From Candidatus Jettenia sp. AMX2 (GTDB lineage: Bacteria > Planctomycetota > Brocadiia > Brocadiales > Brocadiaceae): DNA of 64,000 nt. The notes under the pieces were generated by a model. That model worked only from the letters and a program-made list of their open reading frames with translations, was not told the origin of the DNA and did not search any database. Each line of letters begins with the position of its first letter. The first letter of the stretch is position 1. Position numbers and translations under genes: made by a program. Below are positions 25,642 to 34,521 of this stretch, one piece after another. The DNA is taken from contig CP129469.1 of assembly GCA_030583665.1 (NCBI GenBank), positions 3,277,043 to 3,341,042 on the forward strand, in the 5' to 3' direction.

Positions 25642-27945
25642 TCAGAATTTGAAAGTCAGCGCGGCACGGACTGCAATGGGTTCAACTGTTTTAAAGTGAA
25701 TGTTGTTGTGGCCACCGTCAACCGGCCCGGTCGCCTCGTTTTTCAGACGTGAAGGATAATAATACGTAATATCGTGATCCCTTCTGTCGAGGAGATTGAA
25801 ACCTTCCACGCTGAGAGTCCAGTTTTTGTTGAAGATGTAGCCAACTTTTGCACTCAGCAGGCTGGTGGAATGAGATCGTACACTGTTATCTTCCGTAAGG
25901 GGGCGCGGACCAAAAAACCGCAGCCGTAACTCTCCGAAGAAGCCGTACTCACCCGGGGGATGAAAGGTAATCCCGGTGGCGATAACGCTTTCCACCGATC
26001 CGGGAATGTGCCTGCCCCGCACTCCGGCACCCTCGACAGTTTCACGAAACTCAGCATGTGAAAATGAAAAATCGGCATTCAGAGAAAACCAACTCGTGGG
26101 TGTGTAGTAATTTGTCCACTCAACACCATAACGCCTGCTTGCTGCACTTTCCTCGGTAATTGCAGCATCGCCGGAAAATACGAGTTCCGAATCAATCTCC
26201 AGCCACCACAACGCCAGCGTGCTGTGCAGGCCAGGAACGATATTCGTACGCATGCCGATTTCCGCTCCTTTTGTACGTACCAACGGGTCTGACCGGGCTG
26301 CAGGTTCACCCGTCTTTGGATCAATACGTAATGTCACTCCCCGGCCATCATTACTGTGGAAACCAAGGCCACCACTCAGGTAATACTCCGTTTTGGCCCA
26401 GGGACCGAAGATAAGCGACCCTTTGGGACTTACGATTACGTCATCCCGCGTACCTGAATTGGCTGATATGTTGCTATCCACGTCGAAATAATAATAATCC
26501 ATCCGCACTCCGGAAACCGTGCGAAAGGCGTCCGCCCATTGCACCTTATTCTCGATATAAGGGGAAATACTCGTCTGCCATACATTATCCGCACGAATGG
26601 TAGCGGAAATCGTTTCACCATCATAATCAACCTTATCCGTACGACGACGTTTAACAGTCTGGAACAAACCGTTCTGAATCCAATCGCTGCGTATCTGAAG
26701 ACCAACGGTGTTTTCCATGTCACGATTCAGGATGTCGTCATACCAGGTCTGGCTGGCCTTTATCCCGCCAGCTCCCCGCTTGTCTTGCTGCAAAATCTGA
26801 TCACCCTGGGGACTATCGAGAAAATAAGTGAAATTCCCGAACAAATCAAGGTCATAGTAGAACCCGTATGCCAATATCTTCGTGGAAGACTGGGCATCAG
26901 CACGGTACCACTCAGTGGAAAGACTGTAGCGTTGCGAGTTACCACCGTTGCTTGAATCCAGAGAATCGAAACGGCCAAAGCCGGGAATGTCCCGCAGTGC
27001 CCGACTTGCAATCTGGTCGGTCGCTGTCCATTCACCGGCGTATGCCATGGCAGTTACGCTATAGCCAGACCCGGCGGTACCACGGCTATAGCGCAATATA
27101 CTATTAATCTTTTTGTAACCATTCGGGATGCTCCACGGACCGTCTTCATGAAATACTTCAACGGCATACAGGACATCTCCACTTCCGATTCTCTGTGAAG
27201 ATGCATACAGACCTCGTCCATATCCGAAACTGCCGCCCTCCAACCGAACGATACTTTGCGGAAGGGAACGAACATATTGAATGTCTGCTGCACCGGCAGA
27301 GGAAAAATCTCCAAGGTCGGCATAGTATACCCCCTTTCGGAAATTTACGCGATCGATCATTTCGGGGATGATTATATTCAAATCGGTATAGCCCTGGCCA
27401 TGCCCGTGAGTGGGCAGATTCACCGGAATGCCATCAATTGAGGTGGCAAAGTCTGTTCCGTGGTCAAGATTAAAGCCACGCAGAAAGAACTGATTCGCCT
27501 TTCCAGCACCGCTGTGCTGGGTAAGGATAAGGCCGGGAACCGTCTCAAGCACTTCACCAGGACGCGACAGAGCCCGCCATCCCAGTTCTTTTCTGCCCAC
27601 CGTACCCTGAGATGCAGCATCTGCAATGCCAAGCAGGCTGTCTGCACGTCCATAGATGAACACTGCTGGTAAAAGAATGGGCTCGTCTGCCGGAGACGCT
27701 GAGTTTGTGGACGGTTGAAGATCGTCTTGCGAAGATCCCGTCATATGAACCCTTTTTTCTGATTGAGGAAACGTATCTGCATTGGCTGTATCTAACACCG
27801 AAGAATCAACTTCCCTTTGCTTTCCGTTTACGTCCTGCTCTGTTGATTGATTTTGCATTTCCCCTGCCATTACCGTTTTCCAAAAAAAGACAAACAGAAA
27901 AGTCAATATCAAGAAAATACTAAAAAACTTCACTTTTTCATCCAT
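25642..27945 (-). CDS. TonB-dependent outer-membrane receptor under B12 riboswitch control
   Basis: This is a 767-residue receptor: an N-terminal signal/anchor (FSIFLILTFLFVFFWKTVMA), a low-complexity linker, a plug domain (ETVPGLILTQHSGAGKANQF, FLRGFNLDHGTDF) and a 22-strand barrel ending in the aromatic C-terminus RAALTFKF. Receptors of this type import scarce ligands using TonB energy. Two cobalamin riboswitches lie directly upstream on the same strand, so the ligand is probably a corrinoid or cobalt chelate. It is larger than E. coli BtuB, and no btuFCD genes are near. A different siderophore-like ligand cannot be excluded. Confidence 0.9.
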   Translation of the reverse strand: MDEKVKFFSIFLILTFLFVFFWKTVMAGEMQNQSTEQDVNGKQREVDSSVLDTANADTFPQSEKRVHMTGSSQDDLQPSTNSASPADEPILLPAVFIYGRADSLLGIADAASQGTVGRKELGWRALSRPGEVLETVPGLILTQHSGAGKANQFFLRGFNLDHGTDFATSIDGIPVNLPTHGHGQGYTDLNIIIPEMIDRVNFRKGVYYADLGDFSSAGAADIQYVRSLPQSIVRLEGGSFGYGRGLYASSQRIGSGDVLYAVEVFHEDGPWSIPNGYKKINSILRYSRGTAGSGYSVTAMAYAGEWTATDQIASRALRDIPGFGRFDSLDSSNGGNSQRYSLSTEWYRADAQSSTKILAYGFYYDLDLFGNFTYFLDSPQGDQILQQDKRGAGGIKASQTWYDDILNRDMENTVGLQIRSDWIQNGLFQTVKRRRTDKVDYDGETISATIRADNVWQTSISPYIENKVQWADAFRTVSGVRMDYYYFDVDSNISANSGTRDDVIVSPKGSLIFGPWAKTEYYLSGGLGFHSNDGRGVTLRIDPKTGEPAARSDPLVRTKGAEIGMRTNIVPGLHSTLALWWLEIDSELVFSGDAAITEESAASRRYGVEWTNYYTPTSWFSLNADFSFSHAEFRETVEGAGVRGRHIPGSVESVIATGITFHPPGEYGFFGELRLRFFGPRPLTEDNSVRSHSTSLLSAKVGYIFNKNWTLSVEGFNLLDRRDHDITYYYPSRLKNEATGPVDGGHNNIHFKTVEPIAVRAALTFKF

Positions 27946-27978
27946 TTTTTCCCCTCGGAAATTAAGAATTTATAAAAT

Positions 27979-28160
27979 GGTGTCCGAATAGGTCTCCTGG
28001 CTCCCGGATATACCTACTTTCTGCGCCTTCCCATTCCAAAATACATACTATTCTGAGAGAATTACTCACTCAATCGGAACAGTGGCATAGTGCAGATTTC
28101 GTTACCGGCTACAGTTGCGGGGCAGCTCCGTTTCTACGGATTCCCTTGCATTCGAACTAA
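27979..28160 (-). promoter_or_regulatory. Cobalamin riboswitch, proximal
   Basis: Read on the minus strand it carries the conserved core elements: gggaatcc, gctgccccgcaactgta, gccactg (28080-28086) and the B12 box agccaggagacc (from about 28002 down to 27991). It lies 34 bases before the TonB receptor start, so it probably represses translation or transcription of that gene when adenosylcobalamin is plentiful. Confidence 0.92.
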
Positions 28161-28163
28161 AAT

Positions 28164-28204
28164 AAAAAAACCCATATCTTCGAAAAGAAAATATGGGTTT
28201 TTTA
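28164..28204 (-). terminator. Intrinsic terminator between the two riboswitches
   Basis: The stem cccatat (28171-28177) pairs with atatggg (28191-28197), extended by the A and T runs on both sides. The hairpin therefore has a T-run on either strand. On the minus strand it lies downstream of the distal riboswitch and upstream of the proximal one, so it can end a transcript that begins at the distal one. Confidence 0.8.
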
Positions 28205-28205
28205 T

Positions 28206-28375
28206 CACAGCACTAATATACTTAAAGCCATTTTAAAAACTAAGAACCACTCATAATACAAACAAAAACAGATCATTTCGATTCCGTTTGTTAATTGCAG
28301 AATCGCAAAATCTGTGGTTCCTTATATTATTTTCCCTTCACCTTCTTTACCTTCGAAGATAACGTGAAGCAATTA
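28206..28375. other. Spacer between distal riboswitch and terminator
   Basis: These 170 AT-rich bases contain no reading frame worth calling. It holds the region where a gene controlled by the distal riboswitch would be expected, so such a gene was either lost or never there. Confidence 0.5.
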
Positions 28376-28535
28376 CAGGCAGGTCTTCTGGCTCCTGGAT
28401 CATCCTACCCATCACCCTTCCCGTCATATTACAATATGGCAGTGGCTTTGTGATATTCGTCCCCAGTTACAGCGGCGGGTCCGCTCCTCATCTTGTTCTT
28501 ACATAAAACAAGATATGGATTCCCTTTTATCTCTC
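28376..28535 (-). promoter_or_regulatory. Cobalamin riboswitch, distal
   Basis: Read on the minus strand it has gggaatcc, a shortened core ggacccgccgctgtaact, gccactgccatat (gccactg at 28438-28444) and the B12 box variant agccagaagacct (28393-28381). The core and box deviate more from consensus than in the proximal copy. No gene lies between it and the terminator at 28164-28204. Confidence 0.85.
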
Positions 28536-28890
28536 GTTGCTAATAGGAATGGCAGTAAATCATCTTTCTCTATAGTTTCATTAGTTATTCATGCAGTCAA
28601 AACTACAATATTCAATTGCATTTATTACCTACAATTCGCTATTGCATCAGAAAAACCTGTAATCATAATGTATGATTATAAAAAAGAGCAGCGCCCAATA
28701 AGGCGGGGTAATTTTACTTTAGACACTTGATATTTGTCAAATAAAATAATTTTCATAGAAGGAATCGAAGAGTCAGGTCTTGACAGGCTGTCCGGGAAAT
28801 AAGAATTTTTCAATAATTTATACCCGATTCATCATAAAACTGCATCGGCAATTAGCAATATAACGCTATAGAGGTAAAATTAAGCCTTTT
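28536..28890. other. 355-base gap, no feature seen
   Basis: This AT-rich stretch lies between the distal riboswitch and the 3' end of trpD. It must contain the promoter for the riboswitch transcript (minus strand), but I cannot point to clear boxes. No gene is supported. Confidence 0.5.
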
Positions 28891-29907
28891 CTAAGACTGC
28901 CAACTAACTTCTTTGAGCTTCAAAAGCACATTTTTTGCACTTCCGGAATCGATAGACCTGGCTGCAATTTTTAATCCTTCCCTGAAATCCCTTGCCAGTT
29001 CCCCTGCGATAATTGCGGCTGCAGCATTTAAAAGAACGATATCCCTTTTCGGACCCGGAACGCCTTCGAGAACTTCCTGAATTGCAAAGGCGCTTTCATC
29101 GGGGGTGTTTACGATTAATCCGGAAAGCCCTGATTTTTTTATACCAAACTCCTCCGGGTTTATATAATAACTTTTTATGGTATTTCCAACCAGTTCACAC
29201 ACCTTGGTATTATCCGTAATGGTAATCTCATCCATGCCGTCTAATCCATGAACAACAAAGGCATGCCTGTCACCAAGCCGCTTCAACGCTTCTGCCATAA
29301 TAATAGTCAGATGCTCGCTGTAGACTCCCAGAATACGGTGCGTAGCATTGGCAGGATTTGCCAGAGGACCGAGGATATTAAAAATAGTACGTATTCCAAT
29401 CTCTTTCCTGGGACCCGTGGCATATTTCATGGCCTGGTGTAACAGGGGGGCAAAGAGAAATCCAATATTTGCTGCCGCAATACACCTTTCCACTGTCTTC
29501 ACTTCTGCTTCAATATTAACGCCCAGATGTTTTAAAACATCTGCGCTTCCACACTGGCTGGAGGATGCCTTATTGCCATGTTTAGCCACTTTCAGACCAG
29601 CACCTGCGGCAACAAATGCAGCTGCAGTGGATATATTAAAGGTGTTTTTCGCATCGCCTCCTGTTCCACATGTATCAACGATGATGCCTTCCCCTGCGTG
29701 TATTTTAACAGCCTTTTTTCTCATAGCCAGAGTACACCCGGTAATCTCCTCAACTGTTTCTCCTTTCATGCGCAAGGCCGTGATAAAAGAAGCGATTTGC
29801 GCATCCGTAGCATTCCCTTCCATGATCTGGTCCGCTACTATCATGCTTTCCTCAAGGCTTAAATCCCGGTTATTTACAATTTTTGATATAGCTTCCTTAA
29901 TACTCAT
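28891..29907 (-). CDS. trpD: Anthranilate phosphoribosyltransferase
   Basis: This enzyme transfers phosphoribose from PRPP to anthranilate, the second step of tryptophan synthesis. At 338 residues it has normal length, with the PRPP loop DTCGTGGDAKNTFNIST (about residues 79-95) and the following KHGNKASSSQCGSADVL segment. The latter replaces the usual GNRSVSSxxGSAD with GNKASSSQCGSAD. No other trp gene is adjacent, so the pathway genes are scattered. Confidence 0.95.
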   Translation of the reverse strand: MSIKEAISKIVNNRDLSLEESMIVADQIMEGNATDAQIASFITALRMKGETVEEITGCTLAMRKKAVKIHAGEGIIVDTCGTGGDAKNTFNISTAAAFVAAGAGLKVAKHGNKASSSQCGSADVLKHLGVNIEAEVKTVERCIAAANIGFLFAPLLHQAMKYATGPRKEIGIRTIFNILGPLANPANATHRILGVYSEHLTIIMAEALKRLGDRHAFVVHGLDGMDEITITDNTKVCELVGNTIKSYYINPEEFGIKKSGLSGLIVNTPDESAFAIQEVLEGVPGPKRDIVLLNAAAAIIAGELARDFREGLKIAARSIDSGSAKNVLLKLKEVSWQS

Positions 29908-30020
29908 AGTATTGACCCGCTCAATATTTTTTCCTTGACATAATTCAGGATATCATGTAAGTTAATTGCCATTCTGATTTTTTCAAATAACTCTTTAAAG
30001 AAAGGAATGTTAGATTATTT

Positions 30021-30257
30021 ATGGCAAAAATACAGATCACCAATGATGAAAACATAAGGGATGCACTGAGAAGATTCAAAAAAATGTGCGATAAAGAAGG
30101 TATTATTAATCATTCAAAACGTATTGCTTATTTTGAAAAGCCTTCAGAAAAGAAACGCCGTGAGGAAAGCCGCAGGATTAAAAATATTAAAAGAGCTCAA
30201 AAACTTGGCATCCTGGGCCCTTTTAGCTCGCTTCGTCCTCAAAAAAACCATTATTAA
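30021..30257 (+). CDS. rpsU: 30S ribosomal protein bS21
   Basis: This is a 78-residue basic protein with the S21 pattern IRDALRRFKKMCDKEGI followed by KKRREESRRI. It assists base-pairing of mRNA with 16S rRNA during initiation. The ATG is preceded by aaagaaaggaatg, a usable ribosome site about 14 bases upstream. The stop overlaps the convergent rsfS stop by 4 bases, so the two genes end tail to tail. Confidence 0.93.
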   Translation: MAKIQITNDENIRDALRRFKKMCDKEGIINHSKRIAYFEKPSEKKRREESRRIKNIKRAQKLGILGPFSSLRPQKNHY

Positions 30258-30619
30258 TCTTTTCTCCACTTTACTTTTGGAGCATCACCCCACAGAAGTT
30301 CCAAATCATAAAAACGGCGGGTATCCTTATTAAATATATGAACAATCACATCTCCATAGTCCATGAGTATCCATGAGGCTTCTGTATATCCTTCCATACC
30401 AATTAAACGAATACCATAGCTATGGAGGTCCTGTTCAATCCCGTTTGCAATACTTTGCAACTGCCGTTTATTGCTTCCGCTGCAAATAACAAAATAGTCT
30501 GTAAGAAACGTTAATCCTTTCATATCAAAGATTAAAATATCTTCAGCCTTCTTATCATAAGCGATCCTGGCACAAATAATCGCAATTTCTTTTGAATCTA
30601 CCGTCTCAATTCCTCCCAA
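30254..30619 (-). CDS. rsfS: Ribosomal silencing factor RsfS
   Basis: This is a 121-residue member of the RsfS/Iojap family, which binds uL14 and blocks subunit joining when nutrients are short. The conserved core is ILIFDMKGLTFLTDYFVICSG and YGDVIVHIFNKDTRRFYDLE (residues about 27-107). The start is uncertain: the TTG at 30619 gives the longest frame, but a gggagga ribosome-like site lies immediately after it, so an inner non-ATG start is possible. It is convergent with rpsU. Confidence 0.92.
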   Translation of the reverse strand: MGGIETVDSKEIAIICARIAYDKKAEDILIFDMKGLTFLTDYFVICSGSNKRQLQSIANGIEQDLHSYGIRLIGMEGYTEASWILMDYGDVIVHIFNKDTRRFYDLELLWGDAPKVKWRKD

Positions 30620-30684
30620 GGCATATTTTATTATGAAAACATTGTACCCAAAAAAGATCTTTCCCTGTGTACATCTCCATCAGC

Positions 30685-30728
30685 CGGGCAACCATAATCC
30701 TGAGTAATCACAAATTCAAGGTTGCCCG
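30685..30728. terminator. Hairpin, possible terminator or repeat
   Basis: The arms cgggcaacc (30685-30693) and ggttgcccg (30720-30728) are exact complements around a 26-base loop, between the rsfS start and the zinc-ribbon gene. No T-run follows, so it may be a repeat rather than a terminator. Confidence 0.35.
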
Positions 30729-30820
30729 ACTGAAAGCCGGCAACAAAACCTGATCCGGATTGACCGATGATTGTAAAAAATTATATCGTATGCAAAACAT
30801 AGTTAAGGTTCTTTCCCATA

Positions 30821-31027
30821 TTATGGGGTAGGCTTAATTTCGGATGTACTGCTCCCACAGTAATAACAAAACCTTGCATATTTAGGATTAACATCCGCAC
30901 AATTCTCACACCGGTGATAAAGCAGTGTGCCACATAAAATGCAGAAATTTGAACCTTTTACATGATGGTCGTATTGACAATTTGTGTTAGGGCATATTCT
31001 ATCATCTTGTTCAGTACTATTTGTCAT
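30821..31027 (-). CDS. Small double zinc-ribbon protein
   Basis: This is a 68-residue soluble protein with four Cys pairs: CPNTNC, CILC, CENC and CYYC. They form two zinc-ribbon units at residues 12-35 and 40-58 (FCILCGTLLYHRCENC and RFCYYCGSS). Proteins of this size act as adaptors or regulators, often of unknown partner. The ATG has a usable ribosome site (aggag). No operon is evident. Confidence 0.8.
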   Translation of the reverse strand: MTNSTEQDDRICPNTNCQYDHHVKGSNFCILCGTLLYHRCENCADVNPKYARFCYYCGSSTSEIKPTP

Positions 31028-31092
31028 AGCATCTCCTGTTTACAGATTTTTGAATAAAGGTATAAAACATACGTATTTTGTAACTACAAATA

Positions 31093-31161
31093 ATCGTGAA
31101 GCAATCCCGAACCTTTTGGGGACACGAGATTGCTTCGCCGCTTCACTCTCACAATGACCTT
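31093..31161. repeat. Dispersed gcgaagcaatc repeat, copy 3 (short form)
   Basis: This carries the arms cgtgaagcaatcccg and gagattgcttcgccgcttcac...caatgac of the same family as copies 1 and 2, but with a different and shorter middle (aaccttttgggg). It lies between the zinc-ribbon gene and hppA. Confidence 0.7.
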
Positions 31162-31252
31162 TGTTTGTGTATCCTTTCACTGATCTGACAGACTGGCGGT
31201 ACATAGCCATGGTCAGATTCATGACTTTGCAAAAAAATAAACAACATGACAT

Positions 31253-33682
31253 TTAATGAAGGTGCAACAATGCGCTTATCTTTGGTGAAAACTTAATAAT
31301 AACTCCGGCAAATACCACCGACACAACAGACATCAGCTTTAAGAGAATATTTAGCGACGGACCTGAAGTGTCTTTGAAAGGATCGCCTACGGTATCGCCA
31401 ACAACAGCGGCTTTATGTGCAGGGGAACCCTTTCCTCCCAGAAAACCGCCTTCAATATACTTTTTCGCATTATCCCATGCTCCGCCCGAATTTGCCATGA
31501 AAACTGCCAGGAGGAAGCCTACCGTTAAACCTCCAACCAAAAGGCCAATAATACCAGGAACGCCAAGTATAAGACCAACAGCAATGGGAACCAGCAAGGC
31601 CAGAAGTGAAGGAACGAACATCTCCCTCTGCGCCCCTTTGGTACTGATTGCCACACATGCCGCATAATCAGGCTTCCCTGTTCCCTCCATAATGCCGGCA
31701 ATCTCTCTGAATTGCCTCCTGACTTCTTCAACCATACTTGTTGCAGCACGGCCTACGGCCTTCATTGTTATCGCACTGAAAACAAATGCGGATAAACTGC
31801 CGATAAATAAACCAATCAGTACCTTTGGATTAATCAGGGTAACATCAAGATAGCCCATCAGGTCGTAAAGACTTGCAGAAGCTAAATTTACAGAAGACCC
31901 GGCAATCTGTATGGCATGCACTCCCGACCTTTCCAATCCTACTTTTATTTGCTCTACAAATGCGGCAATCAAAGCCATAGCCGTTAGAGCAGCAGATCCA
32001 ATAGCAAACCCCTTTCCTGTTGCAGCAGTGGTATTCCCTAATGCATCAAGTGCATCTGTTCTCTCCCTTACGTAGGGCTCCAGACCACTCATCTCTGCAT
32101 TACCACCGGCATTATCTGCAATAGGCCCATAAGCATCTGTTGCAAGTGTCAATCCCAATGTTGAAAGCATACCAACAGCGGCAATTGCAATCCCGTAGAG
32201 ACCGAGTGAAATATTTGAAAAACCACCGGCAAATGAGTAACTTAACAGAATTGCCATAGAAATTGTAAGAACAGGTACAATTGTTGACATCATCCCTGTT
32301 GCAATACCATCAATTATGACCGTGGCAGGTCCCGTCTTTGCATTTTCCGCAATGCCTTTCGTCGGTGAATAATTGGATGAGGTAAAATATTCTGTGCCCT
32401 TACCAATAATGATCCCTGCGATTAAACCTGTTACGACGGATCCCCATATGCCAAAATTTTCAGGTAGCAGCATTTTAATAACTACCGAGGAGCAAATCAG
32501 GATGAGAACCGAGCTGAGGTTAATACCTTTTCCCAGCGCCTTTAAAAGTTCCTTCTGCGATGCTTCTTCCTTTGTCTTAACAGCATAGATACCGATAATG
32601 GAAAGAATGATACCGATTCCGGAAAGGATCATTGGCACTATCATACCAGCAACACCCAGGCCGGCAGTCACGCCCAAAGCCGCACAGGCCAGCATTGAAT
32701 TATAATAAGACTCATATAAATCAGCACCCATACCTGCCACATCGCCAACGTTATCACCAACGTTATCTGCAATGGTGGCCGGGTTCCTTGGATCATCTTC
32801 CGGAATACCGGCCTCTATTTTACCCACTAAATCTGCACCCACATCAGCCGCTTTTGTGAATATTCCACCTCCCACCCTTGCAAATAATGCCTGAGAGCTG
32901 GCGCCTATACCAAAGCATGGCAGCATCATTGCCATATCAAGCAGCGACACATTCGCAAACTTGCGAAAGACAAAAAACCACAGGGAAACATCCAAAAGCC
33001 CCATGCCTACGACGGTCAACCCCATAACGGCGCCGCTTCGAAACGCAACCTGCAGTCCCTGATTCAGAGACTTCCTTGCAGCCTCTGCTGTCCTTGAACT
33101 GGCATTCGTGGCCGTTTTCATCCCAAGAAAACCAGCAAGCCCTGACAGAAAGCCACTCGTTAGGAATGCGAAGGGCACTATTCTGGATTGGGCCTGTAGT
33201 CCAAACGAAATCAGAAAAAGAGCCAAAAAAGCACCAATAAAAAATATACCCACTATCTTATATTGTTGTTTCAGGTATGCATAGGAACCTTCCCTGACAT
33301 GGCTGGCAATAGAAATCATTTTCTCATTACCTTCGGGCGCCCTCATAACACCTTTATAGAACCTTCTTGCAAAAAAGAGGGCGCATAATGCGCCAAACGG
33401 AGCAATCCACCATATTTTTGGTATTGTATCCGACACATCATCTTTCTTCCGGACAGGCTCTTTCAATTCAAATAAGGGTTTTTCCTTTTGAGCAGATTCT
33501 CCACTATCAAACAGGGGTAATTCCTTACTTACCTTTAACGCAGCTTGTGCCTGTGCACTACGCGAAAACAACTCTGACCTTGTTACTCCAAGGACCAGAA
33601 TCGCTAACAATAAAAGTATCATGATAATGCGAACCCGACTACTCTTTACCGCAAATTTACAATTTCGCCAAAAATTGTTCAT
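31253..33682 (-). CDS. hppA: Membrane-bound ion-translocating pyrophosphatase, potassium-dependent type
   Basis: This is an 809-residue membrane pump that couples PPi hydrolysis to H+ or Na+ transport. The PPi-binding motif DVGADLVGK (about 278-286) and NPATIADNVGDNVGDVAGM are intact. GNTTAATGKGFAIGS (about 548) has the Ala/Gly pattern of the K+-dependent class, many of which pump Na+. An extra N-terminal part of about 85 residues contains a signal-peptide-like helix (IIMILLLLAILVLGV, then SAQAQA) before the usual first helix WWIAPFGALCALFFA. It is the last gene of an operon with an ABC exporter. In anammox bacteria such pumps may serve the anammoxosome membrane (inference). Confidence 0.95.
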   Translation of the reverse strand: MNNFWRNCKFAVKSSRVRIIMILLLLAILVLGVTRSELFSRSAQAQAALKVSKELPLFDSGESAQKEKPLFELKEPVRKKDDVSDTIPKIWWIAPFGALCALFFARRFYKGVMRAPEGNEKMISIASHVREGSYAYLKQQYKIVGIFFIGAFLALFLISFGLQAQSRIVPFAFLTSGFLSGLAGFLGMKTATNASSRTAEAARKSLNQGLQVAFRSGAVMGLTVVGMGLLDVSLWFFVFRKFANVSLLDMAMMLPCFGIGASSQALFARVGGGIFTKAADVGADLVGKIEAGIPEDDPRNPATIADNVGDNVGDVAGMGADLYESYYNSMLACAALGVTAGLGVAGMIVPMILSGIGIILSIIGIYAVKTKEEASQKELLKALGKGINLSSVLILICSSVVIKMLLPENFGIWGSVVTGLIAGIIIGKGTEYFTSSNYSPTKGIAENAKTGPATVIIDGIATGMMSTIVPVLTISMAILLSYSFAGGFSNISLGLYGIAIAAVGMLSTLGLTLATDAYGPIADNAGGNAEMSGLEPYVRERTDALDALGNTTAATGKGFAIGSAALTAMALIAAFVEQIKVGLERSGVHAIQIAGSSVNLASASLYDLMGYLDVTLINPKVLIGLFIGSLSAFVFSAITMKAVGRAATSMVEEVRRQFREIAGIMEGTGKPDYAACVAISTKGAQREMFVPSLLALLVPIAVGLILGVPGIIGLLVGGLTVGFLLAVFMANSGGAWDNAKKYIEGGFLGGKGSPAHKAAVVGDTVGDPFKDTSGPSLNILLKLMSVVSVVFAGVIIKFSPKISALLHLH

Positions 33683-33703
33683 TAGCTTAGATCTTTCTCC
33701 TTT

Positions 33704-34513
33704 CTATTCAATATTTACCAAAGTTTGCAAGAACTCCCTTCTTTCTTCGTGCTCATTTATGAAGTCATCAATGCGAATCGTTGAGTCTTCAGGATGATTT
33801 GCGCGATACGACTCCCACTCATAAATGGCTGATTCTGTATATTTAAGTGCCTTATTAAAATCCCCCTCCTTTTCTGCCTGCAGCGACGCATACCTCAGAG
33901 CATGGCAAACAGTTCTTTCTATTGCCAGAATATTATATGATTTGGGAGTAGCGAAAAGAGACCTTCTTAACCAGTAAAGTGATGTTTCATAATTATCTTC
34001 TCCATCCTCTCTTTTTAACTGTTCCCGGTAATAATCGGCATACTTAAAAAATCTCCGGTCGAAGAGATGCAGATACATATAACCAAGTTCAAACAACAGG
34101 TCGCTGCTCCCCGGATTTTTTAATGCCCCTTTTTTCCCAAAATTCAATCCGGCATGAACCCACTTCCATTTATTTTGAGGTGCATCCCATTCATGAGCAA
34201 TATTATATGCCTTATTCCATGCCTGAAAAATCCAGACAGCAGGAAAGTCGGGCTGTAATTTTGCAATCAGATTATTAATGGTTAACAACTCATAATATTT
34301 CTTCTCTTCGTGCCTGGCAATAGCCCGTATCCACAGTAAATCTACTGCAATTCCCCGCAAACTCCCTAATAAGAGCAACGGCAGATGCTCTGCCGGCTCA
34401 TAACGGGAGGCTTTGTGAGCTGTTTCCGCATCACGCAGGGAAACAATCCAACCGTTTACAAAAAAAACAGCGCATAACAAGCCTGGTATAAGAAAGACCC
34501 TTTTCCGGTTCAT
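33704..34513 (-). CDS. Membrane-anchored protein of unknown function with TPR-like helices
   Basis: This is a 269-residue protein with an N-terminal membrane anchor (VFLIPGLLCAVFFVNGWIV). A conserved patch LLLLGSLRGIAVDLLWIRAI follows, then helical repeats with TPR-like spacing (residues 80-250: FQAWNKAYNIAHEWDAP, LFELGYMYLHLFDRR, ALRYASLQAEKEGDFNKALK). I know similar proteins next to ABC-2 transporters in planctomycetes but no function. It lies 8 bases after the permease and 21 before hppA, so it is a part of the same operon and may be an accessory exporter subunit. Confidence 0.75.
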   Translation of the reverse strand: MNRKRVFLIPGLLCAVFFVNGWIVSLRDAETAHKASRYEPAEHLPLLLLGSLRGIAVDLLWIRAIARHEEKKYYELLTINNLIAKLQPDFPAVWIFQAWNKAYNIAHEWDAPQNKWKWVHAGLNFGKKGALKNPGSSDLLFELGYMYLHLFDRRFFKYADYYREQLKREDGEDNYETSLYWLRRSLFATPKSYNILAIERTVCHALRYASLQAEKEGDFNKALKYTESAIYEWESYRANHPEDSTIRIDDFINEHEERREFLQTLVNIE

Positions 34514-34521
34514 CCGGGTAC

